This document shows, piece after piece, positions 41,692 to 49,806 of a stretch of DNA of 64,000 nucleotides (position 1 is its first letter; each line of letters starts with the position of its first letter). The stretch comes from CAVSRC01 sp963785065 (lineage in GTDB: Bacteria > Pseudomonadota > Alphaproteobacteria > Rhizobiales > Kaistiaceae): assembly GCA_963785065.1 (NCBI GenBank), contig CAWATX010000001.1, positions 186,001 to 250,000 of the forward strand, written 5' to 3'. The notes under the pieces are model-generated. The model made no database searches. It had not been told where the DNA came from and saw only the letters and a list, made by a program, of their open reading frames with translations. The position numbers were made by a program, and so were the translations under genes.

Positions 41692-43110
41692 ATGAACGCC
41701 CCTGCAAAGCCCCTGCTCGACCGCTTCGCCGACGTCGTCGGCGCGCCCTATGCCGTGCGCGATCCGGAGACGATCGCGCCCTATCTCACGGAACCGCGCG
41801 ACAAGTTCCGTGGGAACACACCGCTAGTGCTGCGTCCGGGCAGCGTCGCCGAGGTCGCTGCGATCCTCAAGCTCGCCAATGAGACAGGAACGCCGATCGT
41901 GCCGCAGGGCGGCAATACCGGCCTGGTCGGCGGTCAGATTCCGTCAATGACGGGGAATGAGATCGTCCTGTCGCTGGCACGGCTCAACCGCGTGCGCGCC
42001 GTCGACGCCGACAGCAACATCATGATTGCCGAGGCCGGCGTGACGCTCGACGAGGCGCGCGCGGCGGCGGACGCGGCAGACCGCCTGTTCCCGCTCAAGC
42101 TCGCCTCGGGCGGCTCGTGCGATATCGGCGGCAATGTCTCGACCAATGCCGGCGGCACCGAGGTGCTGGCCTATGGCAACATGCGCGAACTGGTGCTCGG
42201 CGTCGAGGTGGTGCTTGCTTCCGGCGAGGTGTGGGATGGCCTGAGGACGCTGCGCAAGGACAATACCGGCTACGACCTCAAGCATCTGTTCATCGGCGCC
42301 GAGGGCACGCTCGGCGTGGTCACCGCCGCGGTGCTGGCGCTGAGCCCCAAGCCGCGCGGCCTCGCCGTCGCCTTCATCGGCCTCGACGACCCGGCAACGG
42401 CGCTGAAACTCTTCCACCTCGCCCGCGAGCGTGCCGGCAAGAGCCTCACCGCCTTCGAGCTGATGCCGCGCATCGGCCTTGAATTCGCGCTCCGCCACGG
42501 CTCCGGCGGGCGCGACCCGTTGGCCGCGCCGCATCCCTGGTACGTATTGATGGAATATTCCTCCGCCCAATCCCAGGAGGATGCCGACGCGGCGATCGAG
42601 GCGATCTTCGCCGCCGGCCTCGAAGCCGAACTGGTGGAGGATGGCGCGCTCGCCCAGTCGCTGGAACAGGCGGCGGCCTTCTGGTACCTGCGCGAGACCT
42701 TGTCGGAGGTGCAGAAGCTCGAGGGCGGCTCGATCAAGCACGACGTCGCGGTGCCGCTCAGGCATGTGCCGGAGCTGATCGCACGGGCCTCGGCGGCGGT
42801 GGCAGAGTTGATCCCCGGCGTGCGCCCCTGTCCGTTCGGCCATATGGGCGACGGCAACATCCACCTGAATTTCAGCCAGCCGGTCGGCTTGGACAAGGAC
42901 GCCTTCCTTGCCCGCTGGGACGAAGTGAACGCCGTCGTTCACGGCATCGTCGGCGAACTCGGCGGCACCATCTCGGCCGAACATGGCATCGGCGTGCTCA
43001 AGCGCGACATGCTCAAGCACGTCAAGAGCCCGCTCGAAATCGAACTCATGCGGCGCATCAAGAATGCCTTCGATCCCAACGGCATTCTCAACCCCGGCAA
43101 GGTTCTGTGA
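41692..43110 (+). CDS. FAD-linked oxidoreductase, D-2-hydroxyacid dehydrogenase (GlcD/D2HGDH-like)
   Basis: 472-residue flavoprotein of the VAO/PCMH family. FAD-binding segments are VPQGGNTGLVGGQIP and GGSCDIGGNVSTNAGG; the C-terminal cap has PFGHMGDGNIHLNF (metal-binding His) and ISAEHGIGVLKRDML, and the ending FDPNGILNPGKVL is typical. The closest function is oxidation of D-2-hydroxyglutarate or D-lactate to the keto acid, passing electrons to a quinone or ETF. No other subunits are nearby, so glycolate oxidase (GlcDEF) is less likely. Confidence 0.92.
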   Translation: MNAPAKPLLDRFADVVGAPYAVRDPETIAPYLTEPRDKFRGNTPLVLRPGSVAEVAAILKLANETGTPIVPQGGNTGLVGGQIPSMTGNEIVLSLARLNRVRAVDADSNIMIAEAGVTLDEARAAADAADRLFPLKLASGGSCDIGGNVSTNAGGTEVLAYGNMRELVLGVEVVLASGEVWDGLRTLRKDNTGYDLKHLFIGAEGTLGVVTAAVLALSPKPRGLAVAFIGLDDPATALKLFHLARERAGKSLTAFELMPRIGLEFALRHGSGGRDPLAAPHPWYVLMEYSSAQSQEDADAAIEAIFAAGLEAELVEDGALAQSLEQAAAFWYLRETLSEVQKLEGGSIKHDVAVPLRHVPELIARASAAVAELIPGVRPCPFGHMGDGNIHLNFSQPVGLDKDAFLARWDEVNAVVHGIVGELGGTISAEHGIGVLKRDMLKHVKSPLEIELMRRIKNAFDPNGILNPGKVL

Positions 43111-43266
43111 ACCCTGCCCGGTGAGACGCTGCTAACCCTCTCCAAAATCACTCAAATTTAACCCAACCGGTTAAGCCGGCACCAAGCCTGCTGTGGCATG
43201 GTGCTTTGCAACAAGCGAGGACCCGAAAAAACCGGGCCCGCTTCGGGAGCGTTGAGAGGCGTCAAA

Positions 43267-43818
43267 GTGGCCGGTGAAGCGACCGCCGGGTCGAGCCGAG
43301 TATTTCGGCTCGACCCGCACACCCTGCCCGTGCGTGGTTCCGCCCAGAACGGCGGCATGGCCAACACGGCGTTCATCCTCGACCGCGAACAGGCGATCGT
43401 CGAGCGCGCACAGCGCGGCGGGCCGCCGCTGACGGTGCCGCTGGCGAGCTATCGCGGCGTCGCGGTGCGCATGGAGGCGACCGACACGGTGGGCGCGGTG
43501 CGCGTCTTCGTCGAGCTCCTGCACGAGGACCCTGCCCTCACTCTGCCGCTCATCGTCGGTGACGAGCCGGAGGACGTGGCGGCCGACTGGCAGGCCTGGG
43601 GGCGTGCGCTCAAGTTGCCGCTGCTGGTCATCGGCCAGGACGGTTCGGTGAGCGGTCCGCTCGACGATCTCGTCGGTGTCATCGCCGCGCCACCCAAGCC
43701 GCGCCGGCGCTATTCCTTCTTCGCCGGTCGTCGTCCGCGCTTCCTCACCCGGCGCAAGACCGGCCATTCGCGCCCGACCGAGCGTCTCGACGGTCGCGAG
43801 ATCATCGCGCGGAACTAG
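43267..43818 (+). CDS. DUF6101-like hypothetical protein
   Basis: 183-residue protein of a family seen mainly in Hyphomicrobiales next to ubiA (from memory, DUF6101). The core reads SSRVFRLDPHTLPV at the start, VPLASYRGVAVRM in the middle, and RRRYSFFAGRRPRFLTRRKTG near the basic C-terminus. Function unknown. The start is set at GTG 43267 behind GAGAGG; an ATG at 43198 gives a 23-residue longer leader with no ribosome site. It is convergent with ubiA and overlaps its stop by four bases. Confidence 0.65.
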   Translation: MAGEATAGSSRVFRLDPHTLPVRGSAQNGGMANTAFILDREQAIVERAQRGGPPLTVPLASYRGVAVRMEATDTVGAVRVFVELLHEDPALTLPLIVGDEPEDVAADWQAWGRALKLPLLVIGQDGSVSGPLDDLVGVIAAPPKPRRRYSFFAGRRPRFLTRRKTGHSRPTERLDGREIIARN

Positions 43819-44768
43819 CCGCCCCAGTTGCGCAAGACGGTGTCCGCCACCAGCCCGGCAAAGACGATCCAGCCGTAATACTGGTTGGAACGGAAGAGCA
43901 TCAGGCAATTGTCGGGATCGTCGATGGCGATCACCTTCACCTGCCAGCCGAGATGGGCGGCGCCCACCGCCAGGCCGAGATAAGCAAGCGGCCCGACGCC
44001 GGCAAACCAGAAGGCGCCGGCGAAGAGCACCGTCGCCACGCCGTAGAACAGCACCAGCATCTCGCGCGTGTGCGTGCCGAACAGGCGCGCGGTGGAGCGC
44101 ACGCCGATGAGGGCATCGTCCTCCTTGTCCTGATGCGCATAGATGGTGTCGTAGCCGATGGTCCAGGCGATGCCGCCGAGATAGAGCAGCACCGGCGCCC
44201 AATCGAGGCGGGCAAAGATCGCCGCCCAGCCCATCAGCGCCCCCCAGGAAAAGGCGATGCCGAGCCCGACCTGCGGCCACCAGGTGAAGCGCTTCATGAA
44301 GGGATAGACCGCGACGGTGGCAAGCGAGAATACGCCGAGGCCGATGGCGAATGGGTTGAACTGGACGAGCACGGCAAGGCCGATCAGCGCCTGCAGCACC
44401 AGAAAGACGGCCGCCTGTCTGGCGCTCACCTGGCCGCTGGGAATGGGGCGCGAGCGCGTGCGGGCGACCTGAGCGTCGAGGTCGCGGTCGACGATATCGT
44501 TATAGGTGCACCCTGCCCCGCGCATGACGATGGCGCCGAGCATGAACAGCGCCAGGTGCCAGAGATTGGGAAAGCGCCAGCCGGCAGCGTCGGTGGCCAG
44601 CGCCGAGGACCACCAGCACGGCCACATCAGCAACCACCAGCCGATCGGCCGTTCCAGCCGCGCCAGCCGGGCATAGGGTCGCAGTCCCTGAGGCAGAAGG
44701 CGGTCGGCCCAGTGGCCGCGGACGGCATCGGCGACGATGTGCTTGTCTGGGGTCATCGCCCCGGTCAT
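43815..44768 (-). CDS. ubiA: 4-hydroxybenzoate octaprenyltransferase (UbiA)
   Basis: Prenylates 4-hydroxybenzoate in ubiquinone synthesis at the inner membrane. This 317-residue protein has about eight helices and both Asp-rich motifs: GCTYNDIVDRDLDAQVARTRSRP and GYDTIYAHQDKEDDALIGVRSTA. The N-terminal ARLERPIGWWLLMWPCWW is typical. A second ATG four codons in (44756) is possible. It is divergent from purD, with 100 bases between the two starts, and overlaps the 3' end of the DUF6101-like gene. Confidence 0.96.
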   Translation of the reverse strand: MTGAMTPDKHIVADAVRGHWADRLLPQGLRPYARLARLERPIGWWLLMWPCWWSSALATDAAGWRFPNLWHLALFMLGAIVMRGAGCTYNDIVDRDLDAQVARTRSRPIPSGQVSARQAAVFLVLQALIGLAVLVQFNPFAIGLGVFSLATVAVYPFMKRFTWWPQVGLGIAFSWGALMGWAAIFARLDWAPVLLYLGGIAWTIGYDTIYAHQDKEDDALIGVRSTARLFGTHTREMLVLFYGVATVLFAGAFWFAGVGPLAYLGLAVGAAHLGWQVKVIAIDDPDNCLMLFRSNQYYGWIVFAGLVADTVLRNWGG

Positions 44769-44868
44769 AAGGCGTTCCGCGACTGGCGGGAAGCCGGGGT
44801 TGGACTTTCGCTGCGCCGGTTGCTAGGGCGCGTGCCATGATGAACGGGGCGAGGGGCGCGAGTCCCCC

Positions 44869-46125
44869 ATGAAAGTGTTGCTGATCGGCTCGGGCGGGCG
44901 CGAGCACGCTTTGGCGTGGAAGCTCGCCCAATCGCCGCGCCTCACCCGGCTCTATGCCGCGCCGGGCAATCCCGGCATTGCCGAGGTCGCCGAACGGGTC
45001 GCCCTCGACCCGGACGACCATGAGGCGGTCATCGCCTTCTGCCGGACGGAGCGAATCGACCTGGTCGTGGTCGGCCCGGAAGCGCCGCTGGTCGCCGGCA
45101 TCGTCGACGCGCTCACCGCGGCCGGATTGCGGGCGTTCGGTCCGAGCCAGGCGGCGGCCCGGCTGGAAGGCTCGAAGAGCTTCACCAAACAGATATGCGC
45201 CGAAGCGAATATTCCTACCGCCGCCTGGCGGCATTTCCGCGACGCGGCCGCGGCGGCGGCCTATGTGTGCGAGCGCGGCGCGCCGATCGTGGTCAAGGCC
45301 GACGGGCTTGCCGCCGGCAAGGGGGTGACCGTGGCGGCAACGGTGGACGAGGCGCTAGCCGCGATTGCCGCCTGCTTCGCGGCACCCGGCGCTGAGGTGG
45401 TCATCGAGGAGTGCCTGACCGGCGAGGAGGCCAGCTTCTTCGTCCTTTCCGACGGCGCCACCGCCCTTCCCTTCGGCAGCGCGCAGGACCACAAGCGCGT
45501 CGGCGACGGCGATACCGGCCCCAATACCGGGGGCATGGGGGCCTATTCGCCCGCCCCGGCGATGGACGCGGCGATGACGGCGCGGGTCATGGACGAGATC
45601 GTGCAACCGACGCTTGCCGTGATGGCAAAGCGCGGCACGCCCTTCCGCGGCGTTCTCTTCGTCGGGCTGATGTTGACCGAGGCCGGGCCGAAGCTCATCG
45701 AATACAACGTCCGCTTCGGCGACCCGGAATGCCAGGTGCTGATGCCCCGTTTCGACGGCGACCTGCTCGATGTGATGCTGGCCACCGCCGACGGGCGGCT
45801 GGGCGAGGCACGGCCTGCGTGGCGGGCGGAGGCGGCGCTCTGTGTCGTGCTTGCGGCGCGCGGCTATCCCGGTGCCTACAAAAAGGGCGATCTGATCGGC
45901 GGCATCGACGCGGCCGAATCCCTCCCCGGAATCAAGGTCTTCCATGCCGGCACGGCCATGCAGGCGGGGCGCCTCACCGCCGGCGGCGGACGTGTGCTCG
46001 GCGTCACGGCGCAAGGCACGACCATTGCAGAGGCTCAGATTCGCGCATATGCGGCAGTTGCCGCCATCGACTGGCCGGACGGCTTCTGCCGTACGGACAT
46101 CGGCTGGCGGGCAGTCAGCAGATAG
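44869..46125 (+). CDS. purD: Phosphoribosylamine-glycine ligase (GARS)
   Basis: ATP-grasp enzyme joining phosphoribosylamine and glycine in purine synthesis. This 418-residue protein has MKVLLIGSGGREHALAWKLAQSP at the start, the VGPEAPLVAGIVDAL segment, SKSFTKQI, the ATP-grasp lid VVKADGLAAGKGV, the metal region EEASFFVLSDG and FPVGDPE-like RFGDPECQVLMPR. AGTCCCCC precedes the ATG. The glucan phosphorylase gene begins seven bases after its stop. Confidence 0.97.
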   Translation: MKVLLIGSGGREHALAWKLAQSPRLTRLYAAPGNPGIAEVAERVALDPDDHEAVIAFCRTERIDLVVVGPEAPLVAGIVDALTAAGLRAFGPSQAAARLEGSKSFTKQICAEANIPTAAWRHFRDAAAAAAYVCERGAPIVVKADGLAAGKGVTVAATVDEALAAIAACFAAPGAEVVIEECLTGEEASFFVLSDGATALPFGSAQDHKRVGDGDTGPNTGGMGAYSPAPAMDAAMTARVMDEIVQPTLAVMAKRGTPFRGVLFVGLMLTEAGPKLIEYNVRFGDPECQVLMPRFDGDLLDVMLATADGRLGEARPAWRAEAALCVVLAARGYPGAYKKGDLIGGIDAAESLPGIKVFHAGTAMQAGRLTAGGGRVLGVTAQGTTIAEAQIRAYAAVAAIDWPDGFCRTDIGWRAVSR

Positions 46126-46132
46126 GATACCC

Positions 46133-47851
46133 ATGACGTCTCCCATTACGCCCTTCCTCGCCAAGACACGCGTCGCCTACTTCACCATGGAGATGGCGCT
46201 CCGCTACGAGATCCACACCTATTCCGGCGGCCTGGGGGTGCTGGCCGGCGACATCGCGCGTAGCGCCGCCGATCTCGGCATGCCGATGGTCTTCGTGCTG
46301 CTGATCAGCCGCGCCGGCTATTTCCGCCAGACCATCAACCACGACCTGTGGCAGGTCGAACAGCCGAGCTGGTGGTCGCCGGCCGACTGGTGCACGCCGC
46401 TGGAGACGACGGCGACTGTCGAGATCGAGGGACGGCCGGTGGCAATCCGCCCCTGGCTTTATGTGCAGACCGGGGTGACGGGACACCAGGTTCCGATCCT
46501 CCTGCTCGACACCGACCTCGACCAGAACAGCGCGCTCGACCGGATGCTCACCCATCACCTCTATGGGGGCGATGCCGCCTACCGGCTCAAGCAGGAGATC
46601 ATTCTGGGCATCGGCGGCGCGCGCGTGCTGAAGGAACTCGGCTTCACGATCGACAAATGGCACATGAACGAGGGCCATGCGGCGCTGCTCACGCTTGAGC
46701 GCCTGGCCGCAGCGAAAGCGGCAGGCAGCGGCGACGCGGTGGCCGAGGCGCGCCGGCAGTGCGTGTTCACCACGCACACGCCGGTGCCGGCGGGACAGGA
46801 CCGCTTCCCTTACGACCTCTACGCCCATACGGCGCCCGAGCTTGTCCCGCTCGACACGGTCAAGGAGCTGGCCGGACCGGACGAGCTCAACATGACGCGG
46901 CTGGCACTCAGCCTTTCCGGATATGCCAATGCGGTCGCCGAGCGTCATGCGGAGACCTCGCGGCACATGTTCCCCGGCCACGACATCCATGCCGTCACCA
47001 ACGGCGTCCATACGCTCACCTGGACGCACAAGGAGATGGAGCCGCTGTTCGATACCTATGCACCGAAATGGCGGCTCGATCCCCGGGCGCTCGGCGACAT
47101 CGCCAAGGTGCCGGACGAGGCCATCTGGGCGGCGCACAGGAAGGTCAAGGCGGAGCTGGTCGAGCTGGTCTTCGGGCGCACCGGCGTCGTGCTCGACCTC
47201 GACAAGCCGATCCTCGGCTATGCGCGGCGCATGACGGCCTACAAGCGCCCGCTGCTGCTGTTGAGCGACATCGAACGGCTGGCGTCGATCGCCGAGCACT
47301 GGCCGCTGCAGATCGTGATCTCCGGCAAGGCCCATCCGCGCGACGGCGGCGGCCACGAGGCCATCCACCGCATCCTGGAGATCGCCGGCCATCTCGCCGG
47401 GCGGGTGCGGGTCGCCTTCGTTCCGGCCTATAGCATGAATGTCGCCAAGACGATCGTCGCCGGCGTCGATGTGTGGGTGAACACGCCGACGCCACCCATG
47501 GAAGCCTCGGGCACCAGCGGCATGAAGGCGGCGCTCAACGGCGTCCCCAATTTCAGCGTGCTCGACGGCTGGTGGGTGGAAGGCTGCAAGGAGGGCGTCA
47601 ACGGCTGGGCGATCGGCGAGGACGGCGGTGACAGCTCCGACGGCGCCCATGCGGGGGCCCTCTACGCCAAGCTCGACAGCACGGTGCTGCCGCTCTTCCA
47701 TGGCAACCGCAGCGGCTGGTGCTCGGTGATGAAGCAGGCGATCGCCACCACCGGCTGGCAGTTCAGCGGCACCCGCCTGCTCGGCCAGTATGCCGAGGAG
47801 GCCTACGGCTTCACCGCCAGCCCGGTGGCGGTACCGCCGGTCGCCGCCTGA
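46133..47851 (+). CDS. Alpha-glucan phosphorylase (GlgP, short TIGR02094-like form)
   Basis: PLP-dependent enzyme releasing glucose 1-phosphate from glycogen-type glucans. At 572 residues it is the shorter form, not the 800-residue muscle type. Visible are AYFTMEMALRYEIHTYSGGLGVLAGD, IDKWHMNEGHAALLTLERL, FTTHTPVPAGQDRF, RMTAYKRPLLLL, and the PLP region SGTSGMKAALNGVPNFSVLDGWW. The ATG at 46133 is chosen because the family starts near SPITPFLAKTRVAYF; the longer upstream frame overlaps purD. Glycogen genes are otherwise absent from the window. Confidence 0.93.
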   Translation: MTSPITPFLAKTRVAYFTMEMALRYEIHTYSGGLGVLAGDIARSAADLGMPMVFVLLISRAGYFRQTINHDLWQVEQPSWWSPADWCTPLETTATVEIEGRPVAIRPWLYVQTGVTGHQVPILLLDTDLDQNSALDRMLTHHLYGGDAAYRLKQEIILGIGGARVLKELGFTIDKWHMNEGHAALLTLERLAAAKAAGSGDAVAEARRQCVFTTHTPVPAGQDRFPYDLYAHTAPELVPLDTVKELAGPDELNMTRLALSLSGYANAVAERHAETSRHMFPGHDIHAVTNGVHTLTWTHKEMEPLFDTYAPKWRLDPRALGDIAKVPDEAIWAAHRKVKAELVELVFGRTGVVLDLDKPILGYARRMTAYKRPLLLLSDIERLASIAEHWPLQIVISGKAHPRDGGGHEAIHRILEIAGHLAGRVRVAFVPAYSMNVAKTIVAGVDVWVNTPTPPMEASGTSGMKAALNGVPNFSVLDGWWVEGCKEGVNGWAIGEDGGDSSDGAHAGALYAKLDSTVLPLFHGNRSGWCSVMKQAIATTGWQFSGTRLLGQYAEEAYGFTASPVAVPPVAA

Positions 47852-47927
47852 GGGGTTCCTGAGGGTTTCGGGGAAAGCCGGCCGGCCGGGCCTTTCCCCG
47901 GCGCCCCGAATCCGCCAGACTCCGCCC

Positions 47928-49730
47928 ATGCCCATTCGCCGCCTCAGCGAAGACATGGTCAACCGCATCGCCGCCGGTGAGGTGGTCGAGCGGCCGGCAA
48001 GCGTGGTCAAGGAGCTCACCGAGAACGCGCTCGATGCCGGCGCGCGCCGCATCGAGGTGGTGACGGCGGCCGGCGGCGTGGCGCTCATCCGGGTCAGCGA
48101 CGACGGCTCCGGCATCGCCCGCGACCAGCTCTCCCTGGCGGTGGAACGCCACTGCACCTCGAAGCTCGATGACGGCCTCGACCATATCGCCAGCCTCGGC
48201 TTCCGCGGCGAGGCGCTGTCGGCAATCGGCGCGGCGGCGCGGCTCACCGTCGCCTCGCGCGCAGCGGGCGCCGCAGAGGCGTGGGCGGTCTCAGTCGCCG
48301 GCGGGGCGGCTTCGCCACTCAAACCCGCGGCCTTGTCGAAGGGCACCGAGGTCGAGGTGCGCGACCTCTTCTTCGCCACACCGGCGCGGCTCAAATTCCT
48401 GAAATCAGAGCGCGCCGAGGCAAGCGCCGTCACCGACGTGGTCAAGCGCCTGGCGCTCGCCCATCCGGCGGTGCGCTTCACGCTGACCGGCAGCGACCGC
48501 AGCGCGATCGACTATCCGGCAGAACCCGGCGACGACGGCCTGGCGGCGCGCATCGCCGCGGTGCTCGGCTCCGACTACCGCGACAATGCGCTTCTCATCG
48601 ACGCCACGCGCGAGGGCGTGCGCCTCACCGGTTATGCCGGCCTGCCGACCTTCGGCCGCGGCAACTCCCTCATGCAGTATGTCTTCGTCAATGGCCGGCC
48701 GGTGCGCGACCGCCAGCTTCTTGGCGCGCTGCGCGCTGCCTATGCCGACGTGATGAAGCGCGAGCGCCACCCGGTCGCGGTGCTCAACATCGCCCTCGAT
48801 CCGGCGCTGGTCGACGTCAACGTCCATCCGACCAAGGCGGAGGTGCGCTTCCGCGACTCCGGTCTGGTGCGCGGCCTGATCATCGGCGCGTTGCGCGAGG
48901 CGATGGGCCGGAGCACGCTGCGCTCGTCGAGCGAAGGGGCGAACGCCACGATCGCGGCCTTCCGCCCGGCCGGCGGCTTCACCCGACCGCTCCGACCGCA
49001 ACGGCCGCCGACACCCTCCTGGCGCCCCGCAGCAACAGCGGGTAACGCGGCGCTGGCACCCGGCTTCGCGGAAGCGGCGCAGGCCGCCTTCGCCGTCGTC
49101 CAGCCCTCGGCCGAGGCCCATGTCGACGACTCCGACCCGGCGCTCACCGCCCGTCCGCTCGGCGCCGCACGGGCACAGATCCACGAAACCTACATCGTCG
49201 CCCAGACGGAGGACGGGCTGGTCATCGTCGACCAGCACGCAGCGCATGAGCGGCTGGTCTATGAGCGCATCAAGAACGGGCTCGCGACACATGGCGTGCC
49301 GAGCCAGATCCTGCTCATCCCCGAGGTCGTCGACCTGCCGGCCGAGGACGTCGATCGCCTTGCCGAACGCGCAGCGGAGCTGGCTGAGCTTGGCCTCAGC
49401 ATCGACCGCTTCGGCGCCGGCGCGGTCATCGTGCGTGAGACGCCGGCGCTGCTCGGCACCGTCGATGCGCCGGCCCTCATCCACGACCTTGCCGACGAGA
49501 TCGCCGAGTGGGAACGCACGGCCGGGTTGAAGGACAAGCTCGACCGGGTCGCCTCGACCATGGCCTGCCACGGCTCGGTGCGCGCCGGCCGCCGGCTGAA
49601 ACCGGCGGAGATGGACGCGCTCTTGCGCGAGATGGAAGCAACCCCCAATTCCGGTACCTGCAACCACGGCCGGCCGACCTTCATCGAGCTGAAGCTCGCC
49701 GATATCGAGAAGCTGTTCGGCCGACGCTGA
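47928..49730 (+). CDS. mutL: DNA mismatch repair protein MutL
   Basis: 600-residue MutL. The N-terminal GHKL ATPase has AAGEVVERPASVVKELTENALDAGA, DDGSGI, and SLGFRGEALSAIG; a variable linker (about 330-410) is Ala/Pro-rich. The C-terminal part contains DQHAAHERLVYE, which fits the DQHAx2Ex4E endonuclease motif, together with ACHGSVRAGR and CNHGRPTF. It is therefore probably an endonuclease-type MutL, as expected for bacteria lacking MutH. The start MPIRRLSEDMVNRI is typical; the frame runs further upstream into the phosphorylase gene. Confidence 0.97.
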   Translation: MPIRRLSEDMVNRIAAGEVVERPASVVKELTENALDAGARRIEVVTAAGGVALIRVSDDGSGIARDQLSLAVERHCTSKLDDGLDHIASLGFRGEALSAIGAAARLTVASRAAGAAEAWAVSVAGGAASPLKPAALSKGTEVEVRDLFFATPARLKFLKSERAEASAVTDVVKRLALAHPAVRFTLTGSDRSAIDYPAEPGDDGLAARIAAVLGSDYRDNALLIDATREGVRLTGYAGLPTFGRGNSLMQYVFVNGRPVRDRQLLGALRAAYADVMKRERHPVAVLNIALDPALVDVNVHPTKAEVRFRDSGLVRGLIIGALREAMGRSTLRSSSEGANATIAAFRPAGGFTRPLRPQRPPTPSWRPAATAGNAALAPGFAEAAQAAFAVVQPSAEAHVDDSDPALTARPLGAARAQIHETYIVAQTEDGLVIVDQHAAHERLVYERIKNGLATHGVPSQILLIPEVVDLPAEDVDRLAERAAELAELGLSIDRFGAGAVIVRETPALLGTVDAPALIHDLADEIAEWERTAGLKDKLDRVASTMACHGSVRAGRRLKPAEMDALLREMEATPNSGTCNHGRPTFIELKLADIEKLFGRR

Positions 49731-49806
49731 CGGGCTGCCCCGAAATTGGCCGTTTTCCTGTACAATCTGGCATTGTTCGAGATCGAATCACCCTAGGAGT
49801 GCCGCC

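Noticed and set aside
43205..43235. CCCG-AAAAAAC-CGGG element before the DUF6101-like gene as a terminator
   Set aside because: The A/T run is in the loop, not after the stem, so it does not fit an intrinsic terminator on either strand.
46115..48481. 788-codon minus-strand frame over the phosphorylase and mutL
   Set aside because: Antisense shadow. Both genes beneath it have diagnostic motifs, and the frame spans their boundary.
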